Source: Lachnoclostridium sp. An169 (GTDB lineage: Bacteria; Bacillota; Clostridia; Lachnospirales; Lachnospiraceae). From it: a stretch of DNA of 64,000 nucleotides. Made by a program: the position numbers and the translations under genes. This document shows, in pieces, positions 25,480 to 33,948 of the stretch; the stretch's first letter is position 1, and every line of letters starts with the position of its first letter. Under the pieces are notes generated by a model. The model searched no databases, had not been told where the DNA came from, and saw only the letters and a program-made list of their open reading frames with translations. The stretch is from positions 62,001 to 126,000 of the forward strand of contig NZ_NFKT01000003.1 of NCBI RefSeq assembly GCF_002160525.1, read 5' to 3'.

Positions 25480-26526
25480 ATGAGAAAATTGACAGGTCTG
25501 AAAGGAAAAGAATATTATATCCGTTTGGAGGAACTTCTTCGGAAACCGGACGGGGACATCTGGTCGGAAACGGTTCTGACGGGCGAGGATGCGGGGATGA
25601 AATATCTGATCTCGTCAGAAAATACAGAGAAAGCGTTGGAAGAAAATGCAGAAAAAACCCCGGAGCAGGAAACGGCTGAACAGAAAATGGCGCCGGGCGG
25701 GGAAGACGGCGGGATTTTCCGGGAGCGAATCGGGCGCACTCCGAAGCTTGTCATCTGCGGCGGCGGGCATGTCTCCATTCCCATCATCCACATGGGGAAA
25801 ATGCTCGGATTTTCCGTGACGGTACTGGAGGATCGCCCGAAATTTGCGGATCACGCCAGAGCGGCGGGGGCGGATCGGGTGATCTGCCTGCCCTTTGAGG
25901 AATCCCTTGCCGGGATTCCGGGGGACTCGGACTCCTGGTTTGTGATTGTCACAAGGGGACACCGGTACGATACCATATGCCTGGAGAACATTCTGGCGAA
26001 GAAATATGCCTATGTGGGGATGATGGGGAGCAGACGGCGGACTGCCATTGTGAAGGACCAGCTTGCACAGAAGGGCATCAGCCGGGAAGTGCTTGAAGGC
26101 GTTCACACGCCCATCGGTCTGAAGATCGGGGCACAGACGCCGGAGGAGATCGCAGTGTCCGTGATGGCGGAGATCATCCAGGTGAAGAACAGCCATCAGA
26201 AGTCGGGAGGATATTCGGAAGAACTGCTCCGGGCTGTCCTAGAAGAAACGGAGCGGAAGATGGTGATGGCAACGATTATCTCCAGAAAAGGTTCTGCGCC
26301 CAGAGATGTGGGAACAAAGATGCTCATCCTCGAAGACGGGAGCACGGCGGACACCATCGGCGGAGGCTGTGTGGAAAGTGAGATCATTCAGAAAGCTCTC
26401 CTGATGATGCGGGAGGACCGGCCGGATTTTGCCGTATGCCGGGTGGATATGACGATGGATGCGGCGGAGGATGAGGGCATGGTATGCGGCGGAACGGTGG
26501 AAGTGATGCTGGAGCGGGTGCAGTGA
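25480..26526 (+). CDS. XdhC-like molybdenum hydroxylase maturation factor, reversed domain order
   Basis: A 348-residue protein of the XdhC/CoxI group, which delivers sulfurated molybdenum cofactor to xanthine dehydrogenase-like enzymes. The Rossmann domain comes first (CGGGHVS at 93-99, GMMGSRRR near 190) and the CoxI-type domain comes last (about 250-348, with SRKGSAPRDVGTKM and GGGCVES). In classical XdhC the CoxI domain is N-terminal, so the two halves are swapped here. The true start is ATG 25480 (AAGGGA upstream), although the frame is open back to 25372. It sits before the riboswitch-guanine deaminase-dehydrogenase unit. Confidence 0.85.
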   Translation: MRKLTGLKGKEYYIRLEELLRKPDGDIWSETVLTGEDAGMKYLISSENTEKALEENAEKTPEQETAEQKMAPGGEDGGIFRERIGRTPKLVICGGGHVSIPIIHMGKMLGFSVTVLEDRPKFADHARAAGADRVICLPFEESLAGIPGDSDSWFVIVTRGHRYDTICLENILAKKYAYVGMMGSRRRTAIVKDQLAQKGISREVLEGVHTPIGLKIGAQTPEEIAVSVMAEIIQVKNSHQKSGGYSEELLRAVLEETERKMVMATIISRKGSAPRDVGTKMLILEDGSTADTIGGGCVESEIIQKALLMMREDRPDFAVCRVDMTMDAAEDEGMVCGGTVEVMLERVQ

Positions 26527-26588
26527 TGTTTTTTTCTTTACCGCAGCCGCTTTTTGTGGTAAACTGATTTTATAAAAATGAATACAGA

Positions 26589-26686
26589 ATACTTATATAG
26601 GTTCATAATCGGTTGAACGTCTCTACCAGCCGCCGGAACGGCTGACTATAAGTATCGCGGCGGACGGTAGGTTCCGCCGTTGTATT
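26589..26686 (+). promoter_or_regulatory. Guanine-family (purine) riboswitch with expression platform
   Basis: P1 pairs about 26589-26597 with 26647-26655. The core junction GTCTCTACC and the 3' junction GACTAT match the purine riboswitch; the base corresponding to position 74 is C, as in guanine-type rather than adenine-type aptamers. P2 (GTTCA/TGAAC) has a loop with TAATCGG and P3 (AGCCG/CGGCT) a CCGGAA loop, so the GG-CC loop contact is kept although both loops differ from the usual sequences. Downstream a CGGCGGA/TCCGCCG hairpin with a T-rich tail (26657-26686) looks like a regulatory terminator. It precedes guanine deaminase. Confidence 0.85.
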
Positions 26687-26711
26687 TATGGAAAAAGAGA
26701 GGAGCATGGCG

Positions 26712-27995
26712 ATGAGTGAATCTGTTTTTATTTTAAAGGGGAATATTATTTACACGAAGCAGCCGGATGCGTTTGAAATATGCGAGCGCGGATATCTGGT
26801 CTGTGAGGACGGAAAAGTGCAGGGAGTGTACCAGACGCTGCCGTTCAAATACGGCGGATATCCGGTTACGGATTACGGGGACTGCCTGATTATCCCGGGG
26901 CTTGTGGATCTGCACATCCATGCGCCCCAGTATTCCTACCGGGGACTGGGGATGGACCTGGAGCTTCTGGAGTGGCTTGAGGTCAATACCTTCCCGGAGG
27001 AGGCAAAGTTTGAATATCTGGATTACGCGGAGAAGTCGTATCAGATTTTTGCGGACAATATGCGCCGCAGCGCCACAACGAGAGCCTGCATTTTCGCTAC
27101 CGTACACAGGGAGGCGACACTGCTTCTCATGGATATGATGGAGAAGAGCGGGCTGTGTACCTTTGTGGGAAAAGTGAACATGGACCGGAATGCGCCGGAT
27201 TTTCTGTGCGAGGAAACGCAGGAGTCCGCAGACGAGACGGTGGAGTGGATCAAGGATGTGCTCCATAAGAAATACCGGAATACCCTTCCGATTCTGACGC
27301 CCCGCTTTGTGCCGAGCTGCACGGACGCCCTGATGGAGGATCTGAAGAAGATCCAGCTCCGCTACTCCCTGCCTCTTCAGTCCCATCTCTCGGAGAATTT
27401 GAGTGAGATTGACTGGGTGAAGGAGCTTTGCCCGTGGTCGGAGTTCTACGGTGATGTCTATGATCATTTCGGCCTGTTCGGCGCGGACTGCCCGACGGTT
27501 ATGGCGCACTGTGTTTACAGCGGGGAGAAGGAGATCGAACGGATGAAGGAGAACGGTGTGTTCATCGCCCACTGTCCGGAGTCCAATATGAACGTGTCCT
27601 CCGGCATTGCGCCGGTGAGACGGTTCCTGGAAGAAGGGCTGCATGTGGGTCTGGGAAGCGATGTGGCGGGAGGTTCCACGGAAAATCTGTTCGCAGCCAT
27701 GGCTCATGCGGTGCAGTCTTCCAAGCTCCGGTGGCGCCTTGAGGACCAGTCTCTGGATCCGCTTTCTGTGGAAGAGGTGTTCTACATGGGAACCAAAGGA
27801 GGCGGCGCGTTCTTCGGAAAAGTGGGAAGTTTCGAGCCGGGCTATGAGTTTGATGCGGTTGTCCTGGATGACAGCAGGCTGAAACATCCCCAGCCGCTGG
27901 ATGTGAAGAGCCGGCTGGAGCGGATGGTCTATTTCTCGGATGACCGGGAGATCCGGGCGAAATACGTCCGGGGACGCCAGATCGATACTGACTGA
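26712..27995 (+). CDS. guaD: Guanine deaminase
   Basis: Converts guanine to xanthine and ammonia. An amidohydrolase-fold enzyme with the zinc motif GLVDLHIHAPQ (His68, His70), later metal/catalytic histidines in QSHLSEN and MAHCVYS, and the aspartate of GLGSDVAGG; the HAPQ extension is typical of guanine deaminases. Length from the chosen start is 427. The start at 26712 has AGAGGAG 7 bases upstream; ATGs at 26688 and 26706 are badly placed, the former lying in the riboswitch tail. Expression is probably riboswitch controlled. The product feeds the xanthine dehydrogenase downstream. Confidence 0.94.
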   Translation: MSESVFILKGNIIYTKQPDAFEICERGYLVCEDGKVQGVYQTLPFKYGGYPVTDYGDCLIIPGLVDLHIHAPQYSYRGLGMDLELLEWLEVNTFPEEAKFEYLDYAEKSYQIFADNMRRSATTRACIFATVHREATLLLMDMMEKSGLCTFVGKVNMDRNAPDFLCEETQESADETVEWIKDVLHKKYRNTLPILTPRFVPSCTDALMEDLKKIQLRYSLPLQSHLSENLSEIDWVKELCPWSEFYGDVYDHFGLFGADCPTVMAHCVYSGEKEIERMKENGVFIAHCPESNMNVSSGIAPVRRFLEEGLHVGLGSDVAGGSTENLFAAMAHAVQSSKLRWRLEDQSLDPLSVEEVFYMGTKGGGAFFGKVGSFEPGYEFDAVVLDDSRLKHPQPLDVKSRLERMVYFSDDREIRAKYVRGRQIDTD

Positions 27996-28023
27996 CAGAT
28001 TCAAGCTGGAGGTGATTGCATTG

Positions 28024-30345
28024 ATGGAAAAGGAACATGCAGTAGGGAAAAGCGTAAAGCGGGTCGATGCCTTCGAGAAGGTGACAGGCAGGGCGAAGTA
28101 CACCGATGACCTCTGTGACAGAAACGCTTATGTGGCGAAGGTGCTGCACTCTACGGTGGCCCACGGATATGTGCGGAAGGTGGATACATCGGAAGCAGAG
28201 AAGATCCCGGGCGTGGTGAAGATTGTGACATGTTTTGATGTGCCGAAGAATTATTTTCCCACCGCAGGGCATCCCTGGTCTACGGAAGCTGCGCATCAGG
28301 ATGTGGCGGACCGGCTGCTGCTCACAGACCATGTCCGTTTCTACGGGGACGATGTGGCGGCTGTAGTGGCGGAAAACGAGGTGGCTGCAGCCCGGGCTGT
28401 ACGCGCCATCCGGGTGGAGTACGAGGAACTGCCTTTTGTCCTGGATGTACAGAAAGCCATGGAAGAGGGCGCTCCGCAGATCCATGAGAAATATCCGGGA
28501 AATGTTCTGGCGCATACATCCATCCGCAACGGAGACTACGAGAATGCCCGGAAGGAGCCGGGGCTTACAAAGGTGGAAGGATGGTATGAGACGCCCACGG
28601 TACAGCACTGCCACATTGAGAACTTCATCTGCTATGCCTATATGGAGCAGGGGCGCATCGTGGTGGTCACCTCCACCCAGATTCCCCATATCTGCCGCCG
28701 CGTGGTCGGTCAGGCACTGGGAATTCCGTGGGGAAAAGTCCGGGTGATCAAGCCTTATATCGGCGGAGGATTCGGGAACAAGCAGGATATCCTCTATGAG
28801 CCCCTCTGCGCATACCTGAGCACAGTGGTGGGAGGCAGGACGGTGAAGCTGGATGTGTCGAGGGAAGAGACCTTCGTCTCCAACCGGGTCCGCCATGCGA
28901 TCCGCTTTCACATCATCTCCTATGTCAGACCTGACGGCACCTATGCGGCGCGGAAATTCGAGAGTTTTTCCGATCAGGGAGCTTACGCCTCCCACGGGCA
29001 CAGCATCGCGGCAAAAGGGATGGGATGTTTTCCGCAGCTCTATCCCTGCCCCAATATCGAGGCGGATACATATACGGTGTTTACCAACAAGTCTGTGTCA
29101 GGCGCCATGCGGGGCTACGGCATCCCTCAGGCCATGTTCGCCATGGAGAGCCACACGGAGGACGTGGCGCGCGCCATGGGAATCCCGCCCTATGAATTCC
29201 GCATGAAGAATGTGATGCCGAAGGGATTTACCGACGGATTTTCCAAAAATGTAAACTACTATGATACTTTCCGGGAATGTATGGAGAAGGGAAGAAAGGA
29301 ATTCGACTACGACAGGAAGCTGGAAAAATACGCCCACCAGACCGGCGAGATCCGGCGGGGCGTGGGGATGGCCGTGTTCTGGTACAATACAGGCGTATGG
29401 CCCATCTCTCTTGAGACTTCGGCATGCCGGATGGTGCTCAACCAGGACGGCAGCATCCAGCTCCAGGTGGGGGAGACGGAGATCGGACAGGGGGCGGATA
29501 CTGCCTTTGCACAGATGGCGGCAGAGACCTTAAGCATTCCGGTGGAAGATGTCCATGTCATGACGGTGCAGGATACGGATATCACTCCTTTCGGAACCGG
29601 TGCATATGCCTCCAGACAGACCTACATGGCCGGGTTTTCCATCCGTCAGACAGCGGAGCTCCTGAAGGAAAAGATCATCGAGACCGCGCATGATTTAACC
29701 AGACAAATGAAAGAAAATCTGGATATTGTAAACGGATATATTGTCAGGACAACGAATGGAGAAATCCTTATGAGCCTGGGAGAACTGGCCACGGAAAAGC
29801 TTTACAGCCTGACAGACAACGGGCATCTGACGGCGGAGAGCAGTTACCAGATCAAGAATAATGCCTATTCCTTCGGGTGTACTTTCGCGGAGGTGGAAGT
29901 GGATATCCCGGCCTGCAAAGCCCGTGTGGTGGATATTCTGAACGTCCATGACTGCGGCAGGCTGATCAACCCGGAACTGGCGCGCGCCCAGGTACATGGG
30001 GGCATGAGCATGGGAATCGGATATGCGCTTTCTGAAAAGCTTCTCTATGATGAGAAGACCGGCCGGCCTCTGAACAACAACCTGCTGGATTACAAGCTGT
30101 CAACGTTCATGGACCATCCGGATCTGCGTGTGTCATTTATCGAGAACTACGAGCCCACCAGCGCCTACGGCACAAAAGCCCTGGGAGAACCGCCCACATG
30201 CTCCCCGGCGCCGGCGATCCGCAACGCAGTGCTTGCAGCTACAGGCGTGGCGGTGAACGAGATTCCGCTGAGACCGCATGTCCTGTTTGAAGAGTTCCGG
30301 AAAGCAGGGCTGATTCCGGGAGAGGAGGGAAAGCACAATGTATGA
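28024..30345 (+). CDS. Xanthine dehydrogenase family, molybdopterin-binding subunit
   Basis: The large catalytic subunit (773 residues from ATG 28024, preceded by GGAGGTG). Typical motifs: GGGFGNKQD (cofactor binding), GAMRGYG, GETEIGQGADTAF and the C-terminal GEPP with Glu722, the conserved catalytic glutamate. It oxidises purines or related N-heterocycles by hydroxylation. With yqeB and yqeC at the window end, it is a candidate selenium-dependent molybdenum hydroxylase. The substrate (xanthine, hypoxanthine, or another purine) is not decided by sequence, but guanine deaminase directly upstream favours xanthine. It overlaps the FAD/2Fe-2S gene by 8 bases. Confidence 0.93.
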   Translation: MEKEHAVGKSVKRVDAFEKVTGRAKYTDDLCDRNAYVAKVLHSTVAHGYVRKVDTSEAEKIPGVVKIVTCFDVPKNYFPTAGHPWSTEAAHQDVADRLLLTDHVRFYGDDVAAVVAENEVAAARAVRAIRVEYEELPFVLDVQKAMEEGAPQIHEKYPGNVLAHTSIRNGDYENARKEPGLTKVEGWYETPTVQHCHIENFICYAYMEQGRIVVVTSTQIPHICRRVVGQALGIPWGKVRVIKPYIGGGFGNKQDILYEPLCAYLSTVVGGRTVKLDVSREETFVSNRVRHAIRFHIISYVRPDGTYAARKFESFSDQGAYASHGHSIAAKGMGCFPQLYPCPNIEADTYTVFTNKSVSGAMRGYGIPQAMFAMESHTEDVARAMGIPPYEFRMKNVMPKGFTDGFSKNVNYYDTFRECMEKGRKEFDYDRKLEKYAHQTGEIRRGVGMAVFWYNTGVWPISLETSACRMVLNQDGSIQLQVGETEIGQGADTAFAQMAAETLSIPVEDVHVMTVQDTDITPFGTGAYASRQTYMAGFSIRQTAELLKEKIIETAHDLTRQMKENLDIVNGYIVRTTNGEILMSLGELATEKLYSLTDNGHLTAESSYQIKNNAYSFGCTFAEVEVDIPACKARVVDILNVHDCGRLINPELARAQVHGGMSMGIGYALSEKLLYDEKTGRPLNNNLLDYKLSTFMDHPDLRVSFIENYEPTSAYGTKALGEPPTCSPAPAIRNAVLAATGVAVNEIPLRPHVLFEEFRKAGLIPGEEGKHNV

Positions 30346-31819
30346 TATGAACGGACTGTATGAGGCACAGAGCGTGCCCCATGCCATTGAACTTCTGAAA
30401 GAACATCCGGAGGCGCAGATCATTGCCGGCGGAAGCGATGTCCTTGTCCAGATGCGTGAGGGAAAGAGAGCCGGGGCGGTCCTGGTGAGCATCTACGGAC
30501 TGGATGAACTCCGCGGAGTCTCCATGGAAGAGGACGGGACGCTGCGCATCGGTTCCCTCACCAGCTTCTCCCACATTACGAAGGATCCGCTGATCCGGAA
30601 GTATATCGGCGTCCTCGGGGAGGCTGTGGATATGGTAGGCGGCCCCCAGATCCGCAATATCGGCACTATTGGCGGCAATACATGCAACGGGGTGACCTCT
30701 GCGGATTCCGCCTCCACTCTTTTTGCCTGGGATGCGGTGATCGAGCTGACCGGGCCGGAGGGCGTGCGCCGGATCCCCATCAGGGATTTCTATATCAGTG
30801 CAGGCAGGGTAGATCTGCATCCGGGGGAGATCCAGACCGCTATTCTGATCCCGAAAGCCTCTTACGAAGGATATAAGGGATATTATATTAAGTATGCCAT
30901 GCGCAACGCCATGGATATCGCCACTCTGGGGTGCTCTGTCAGTGTGAAGCTTTCTGATGACCGGAAAACCATCGAAGATGTGCGGATCGCCTACGGCGTG
31001 GCAGGACCGGTTCCCATGCGGGCGGTACACGCGGAGGAGCTTGGACGGGGACTTCCGGCCAGCGGGGAGAGCGTTGAAGAGATCGGAGACGCTGTGCTGC
31101 AGGACGTGACGCCGAGGGACAGCTGGAGAGCCAGCAAAGCCTTCCGGGAGCATATCTCGACTGTTCTGTGCAAACGCGCCCTGGAGGAGGCAATCCGGCG
31201 CGCGGAAGAAGAGGACGGCAAACCGGACGAACGTGAAAAAGGAAACGCAAACAGGGAACCGGATGGCGCGGCACAGAATCCGGCAGAACCGGCCTTCCCG
31301 ACAGGACAGCACCCGCTTATCGAGGGCGCAGACGGCAGGCAGTACAAGCTTGTGCGCTGCCGGATCAACGGCGAGATGCGGGAGACCATGGTGGATGTGA
31401 GGGCATCCCTTACGGATATGCTGCGGGGCAACTATTCCCTGACCAGTGTGAAGAAAGGCTGTGAAGTCGGAGAGTGCGGCGCCTGCAATGTGATGATTGA
31501 CGGAGAGTGCTATAACTCCTGTATCTATCTGGCTGTGTGGGCGGACGGAAAGGAGATCCGTACCCTGGAGGGCCTGATGGGACCGGACGGGGAGCTGTCG
31601 GATATCCAGCAGGCGTTCACCGTTGAGGCGGCGGTCCAGTGCGGATTCTGCACGCCGGGAGTGATCATGAGCGCTGTGGAGATCCTGGAGAGCGGGAAGG
31701 AATATACCCGTGATGAGCTGCGTAAGCTCCTCTCCGGACATTTGTGCAGATGCACCGGATATGAAAATATTTTAAATGCCGTGGAAAAGACTATGAGGAA
31801 GCGTCTGGGAAAGTCCTGA
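30338..31819 (+). CDS. Xanthine dehydrogenase FAD-binding and 2Fe-2S subunits fused in one chain
   Basis: The N-terminal part (about 1-285) is the FAD subunit with IIAGGSDVLVQM and IGGNTCNGVTSADSA. After a Glu/Pro/Ala-rich linker (about 286-325) comes a complete two-cluster 2Fe-2S subunit: plant-type cluster ligands Cys375, Cys380, Cys383 (GCEVGECGAC) with a further Cys near 395, then CGFCTPG and HLCRCTG of the second cluster. In most bacteria these are separate genes. Electrons would pass from molybdenum through the clusters to FAD. The start overlaps the preceding gene by 8 bases, so they are translationally coupled. Confidence 0.92.
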   Translation: MYDMNGLYEAQSVPHAIELLKEHPEAQIIAGGSDVLVQMREGKRAGAVLVSIYGLDELRGVSMEEDGTLRIGSLTSFSHITKDPLIRKYIGVLGEAVDMVGGPQIRNIGTIGGNTCNGVTSADSASTLFAWDAVIELTGPEGVRRIPIRDFYISAGRVDLHPGEIQTAILIPKASYEGYKGYYIKYAMRNAMDIATLGCSVSVKLSDDRKTIEDVRIAYGVAGPVPMRAVHAEELGRGLPASGESVEEIGDAVLQDVTPRDSWRASKAFREHISTVLCKRALEEAIRRAEEEDGKPDEREKGNANREPDGAAQNPAEPAFPTGQHPLIEGADGRQYKLVRCRINGEMRETMVDVRASLTDMLRGNYSLTSVKKGCEVGECGACNVMIDGECYNSCIYLAVWADGKEIRTLEGLMGPDGELSDIQQAFTVEAAVQCGFCTPGVIMSAVEILESGKEYTRDELRKLLSGHLCRCTGYENILNAVEKTMRKRLGKS

Positions 31820-31838
31820 AAAACGGTGGAATAGAGAG

Positions 31839-31884
31839 AAGAAGGAGAGAGTTGCGACAGAAGAACTCCCTCCTTCTTTCTGTT
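31839..31884 (+). terminator. Rho-independent terminator of the xanthine dehydrogenase operon
   Basis: A 15-bp stem with one mismatch (31839-31853 with 31863-31877), followed by TTCTGTT. Confidence 0.75.
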
Positions 31885-31907
31885 AAAACTGAGTTTTTGC
31901 AAATAGT

Positions 31908-31921
31908 TTGCACAAATGTGC
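31908..31921 (+). promoter_or_regulatory. Perfect inverted repeat, candidate operator
   Basis: TGCACA-AA-TGTGCA, 16 bases before the -35 box of the ulaE-like promoter; TTTGCA also occurs as a direct repeat just upstream (31897 and 31906). It could bind the SorC-family regulator encoded in the operon or a catabolite regulator. Confidence 0.5.
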
Positions 31922-31936
31922 AGAATTTTGGAAATT

Positions 31937-31965
31937 ATTGAAAATGCAATGTTGCTGTGCTAGTC
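31937..31965 (+). promoter_or_regulatory. Promoter of the ascorbate-like operon
   Basis: TTGAAA (31937-31942), 17-base spacer, TAGTCT (31960-31965) with an extended TG before the -10 box, 56 bases before the chosen start at 32022. Confidence 0.55.
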
Positions 31966-32021
31966 TTAACTCAAGCAAACAAGTCATGTTTCACAAAATG
32001 GGAACAGAAAGGGGAGGAAAG

Positions 32022-32888
32022 ATGTATAGTATCCACAAAAATCCGATCGGGATTTACGAGAAAGCTTTACCAAATGCATTTACCTGGGAAGAGAAATTCA
32101 CGGCGGCAAAGAAGGCCGGGTTCGACTATATGGAGATATCCGTTGATGAGTCGGACGAGAGGCTGGCAAGACTGGACTGGACCGACGATGAGATTGAGGA
32201 ACTCCGCGCCGTTATGCGCCGCACGGGAATGAATCTCCAGACCATGTGTTTGAGCGGCCACCGCAGATATCCTTTCGGAAGCAAGGACCCGCAGATCAGA
32301 GCGCGCGCCATGGAGATCATGGAAAAAGCGATCAATCTGGCCGTCAAACTGGGAGTGCGCTGCATTCAGCTCGCAACTTACGACGTCTATTACGAACCTT
32401 CGGACGATGAGACGAAGCGTCTGTTCCTGGAAGGCATGAAGGAAGCGGTCGCCATGGCGTCAAGAGCGGGAGTTATCCTGGCGATGGAGATCATGGATAC
32501 GCAGTTTGTCGGAACCATCGTGAGAGCTTATCACTATCTCAAAGAGATTCCGTCTCCGTATTTCAAGATCTATCCGGACATGGGCAACTTGAGCAACTTC
32601 AGCAAAGATCCGGCGGAGGAACTGGAACTGGGACTTTCCCAGACCGTTGCCATCCATGTAAAGGAGACAAAGCCGGGCGTCTTCAAAGAAGTTCCGTTCG
32701 GAGAAGGCCAGGTCGATTTCGAGGGAATCTTCAGAAAGCTCAATGAGCTCAACTATCACGGAATGTTCCTGATCGAGATGTGGGCGGACAACAGCGCTGA
32801 CCAGACTGTGGAACAGGCAACGGAGAAGATCGCGGACGCGTACCGGTTTGTGACAGAAAAGATGAAACTCGCAGGCATGGATTTGTAG
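32022..32888 (+). CDS. ulaE: L-ribulose-5-phosphate 3-epimerase (UlaE/SgaU-like)
   Basis: An AP-endonuclease-2-like TIM barrel of 288 residues that interconverts L-xylulose-5-phosphate and L-ribulose-5-phosphate. The opening HKNPIGIYEKALP and CLSGHRRYPFGS segments are typical of UlaE; metal ligands are expected at the Glu of AMEIMD, the Asp of YPDMGN, the His of AIHVKET and the Glu of LIEMW. The start at 32022 has GGGGAGGA 4-11 bases upstream; an ATG at 31986 is less likely. First gene of an operon reaching at least to the SorC regulator. Confidence 0.9.
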   Translation: MYSIHKNPIGIYEKALPNAFTWEEKFTAAKKAGFDYMEISVDESDERLARLDWTDDEIEELRAVMRRTGMNLQTMCLSGHRRYPFGSKDPQIRARAMEIMEKAINLAVKLGVRCIQLATYDVYYEPSDDETKRLFLEGMKEAVAMASRAGVILAMEIMDTQFVGTIVRAYHYLKEIPSPYFKIYPDMGNLSNFSKDPAEELELGLSQTVAIHVKETKPGVFKEVPFGEGQVDFEGIFRKLNELNYHGMFLIEMWADNSADQTVEQATEKIADAYRFVTEKMKLAGMDL

Positions 32889-32898
32889 GGAGGTCGGT

Positions 32899-33936
32899 AT
32901 GGAAAAGAAAGTAATGGCCAGACTGGAGAAATGTTACTCGATTGCCCCGCTTGAGTACCAGGGAAAAAGACATATCCTGGTGGCCGCGGAAAAGACGGAC
33001 AGATGTATCCTCTTTGACGAAAAAGGAAATGAGGAGACTACTGTCTGGGAGGGGCCCGGAGGAGTCATGACGATGGTTCAGGTCCCGGGAACAGACGGAC
33101 AGTTTCTGGCAACACACAAGTTTTATTCACCGAATGATTCGAAGGAAGCGAAGATTATCATCGCAACGCCTGACGGGAAAGGAAAGTGGGATATCAGAAC
33201 CCTGGTGGAACTTCCGTTCGTTCACCGGTTTGATATTCTGAGGAGCGGGGAGACATATTACCTGATTGCCTGCACGCTCAAGTCAGGACATGAGTTCAAG
33301 GATGACTGGTCCAATCCCGGCAAGATTTATGTTGCAGAGCTGCCGGAGGATCTCTCGGGATTCGATGAGGATCACCAGTTGAAACTGGATGTCCTCAAGG
33401 ACGGAATGCTTAAGAACCACGGATACTGCAAGATCCACGCGGACGGAGCGGAAGCTTCTCTCGTGTGCAGTGCAGACGGCGTGTTCCGCTGCTGTCCGCC
33501 GAAGGAAAGAGGCGGCGAGTGGACCGTGGAGCAGCTTCTGGATACACCGGCAAGCGATGCGACGATGATCGATCTGGATGGGGACGGAAAAGATGAGATG
33601 ACTGTGATCTCTCCGTTCCACGGCGATGATATCACCATTTACAGACTCGGCGAGAACGGATATGAGCCGGCTTATCACTATCCGGAGAAGGCAGAGTTCC
33701 TTCATGCAATCTGGAGCTGTACAATCAACGGAAAGCCGACGACGATTCTTGGACACCGGAAAGGCGCAAGGCGTCTGATGGCGTTCACCTGGGATGAGGA
33801 GAAAGGCGATTTTGCCTTCCATACTCTGGATGACGACTGCGGACCGGCGAATGTGTTCGGGTACCATGCAGATGGAAAGGACATTCTGATCGCGACAAAC
33901 CGTGAGATCAACGAGATCGCGATGTACACTTTTTAA
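32899..33936 (+). CDS. Predicted beta-propeller protein with FG-GAP-like repeats, function unknown
   Basis: A 345-residue cytoplasmic protein (no signal peptide) made of repeated beta-sheet blades. One blade has the calcium-loop-like sequence DLDGDGKDEM typical of FG-GAP/VCBS repeats. Aromatic and His/Asp residues are frequent. I cannot name it: it could be a lactonase- or isomerase-like propeller. It lies between ulaE and ulaF genes, 10 and 12 bases from each, so it should have a part in the same pathway and could supply the activity missing from this cluster. That link is only by position. Confidence 0.72.
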   Translation: MEKKVMARLEKCYSIAPLEYQGKRHILVAAEKTDRCILFDEKGNEETTVWEGPGGVMTMVQVPGTDGQFLATHKFYSPNDSKEAKIIIATPDGKGKWDIRTLVELPFVHRFDILRSGETYYLIACTLKSGHEFKDDWSNPGKIYVAELPEDLSGFDEDHQLKLDVLKDGMLKNHGYCKIHADGAEASLVCSADGVFRCCPPKERGGEWTVEQLLDTPASDATMIDLDGDGKDEMTVISPFHGDDITIYRLGENGYEPAYHYPEKAEFLHAIWSCTINGKPTTILGHRKGARRLMAFTWDEEKGDFAFHTLDDDCGPANVFGYHADGKDILIATNREINEIAMYTF

Positions 33937-33948
33937 AGGAGACCAATT

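Noticed and set aside
28024..31819. Selenocysteine (in-frame UGA) in the selenium-dependent hydroxylase genes
   Set aside because: No in-frame TGA interrupts the subunits; these enzymes carry selenium on the cofactor and need no selenocysteine.
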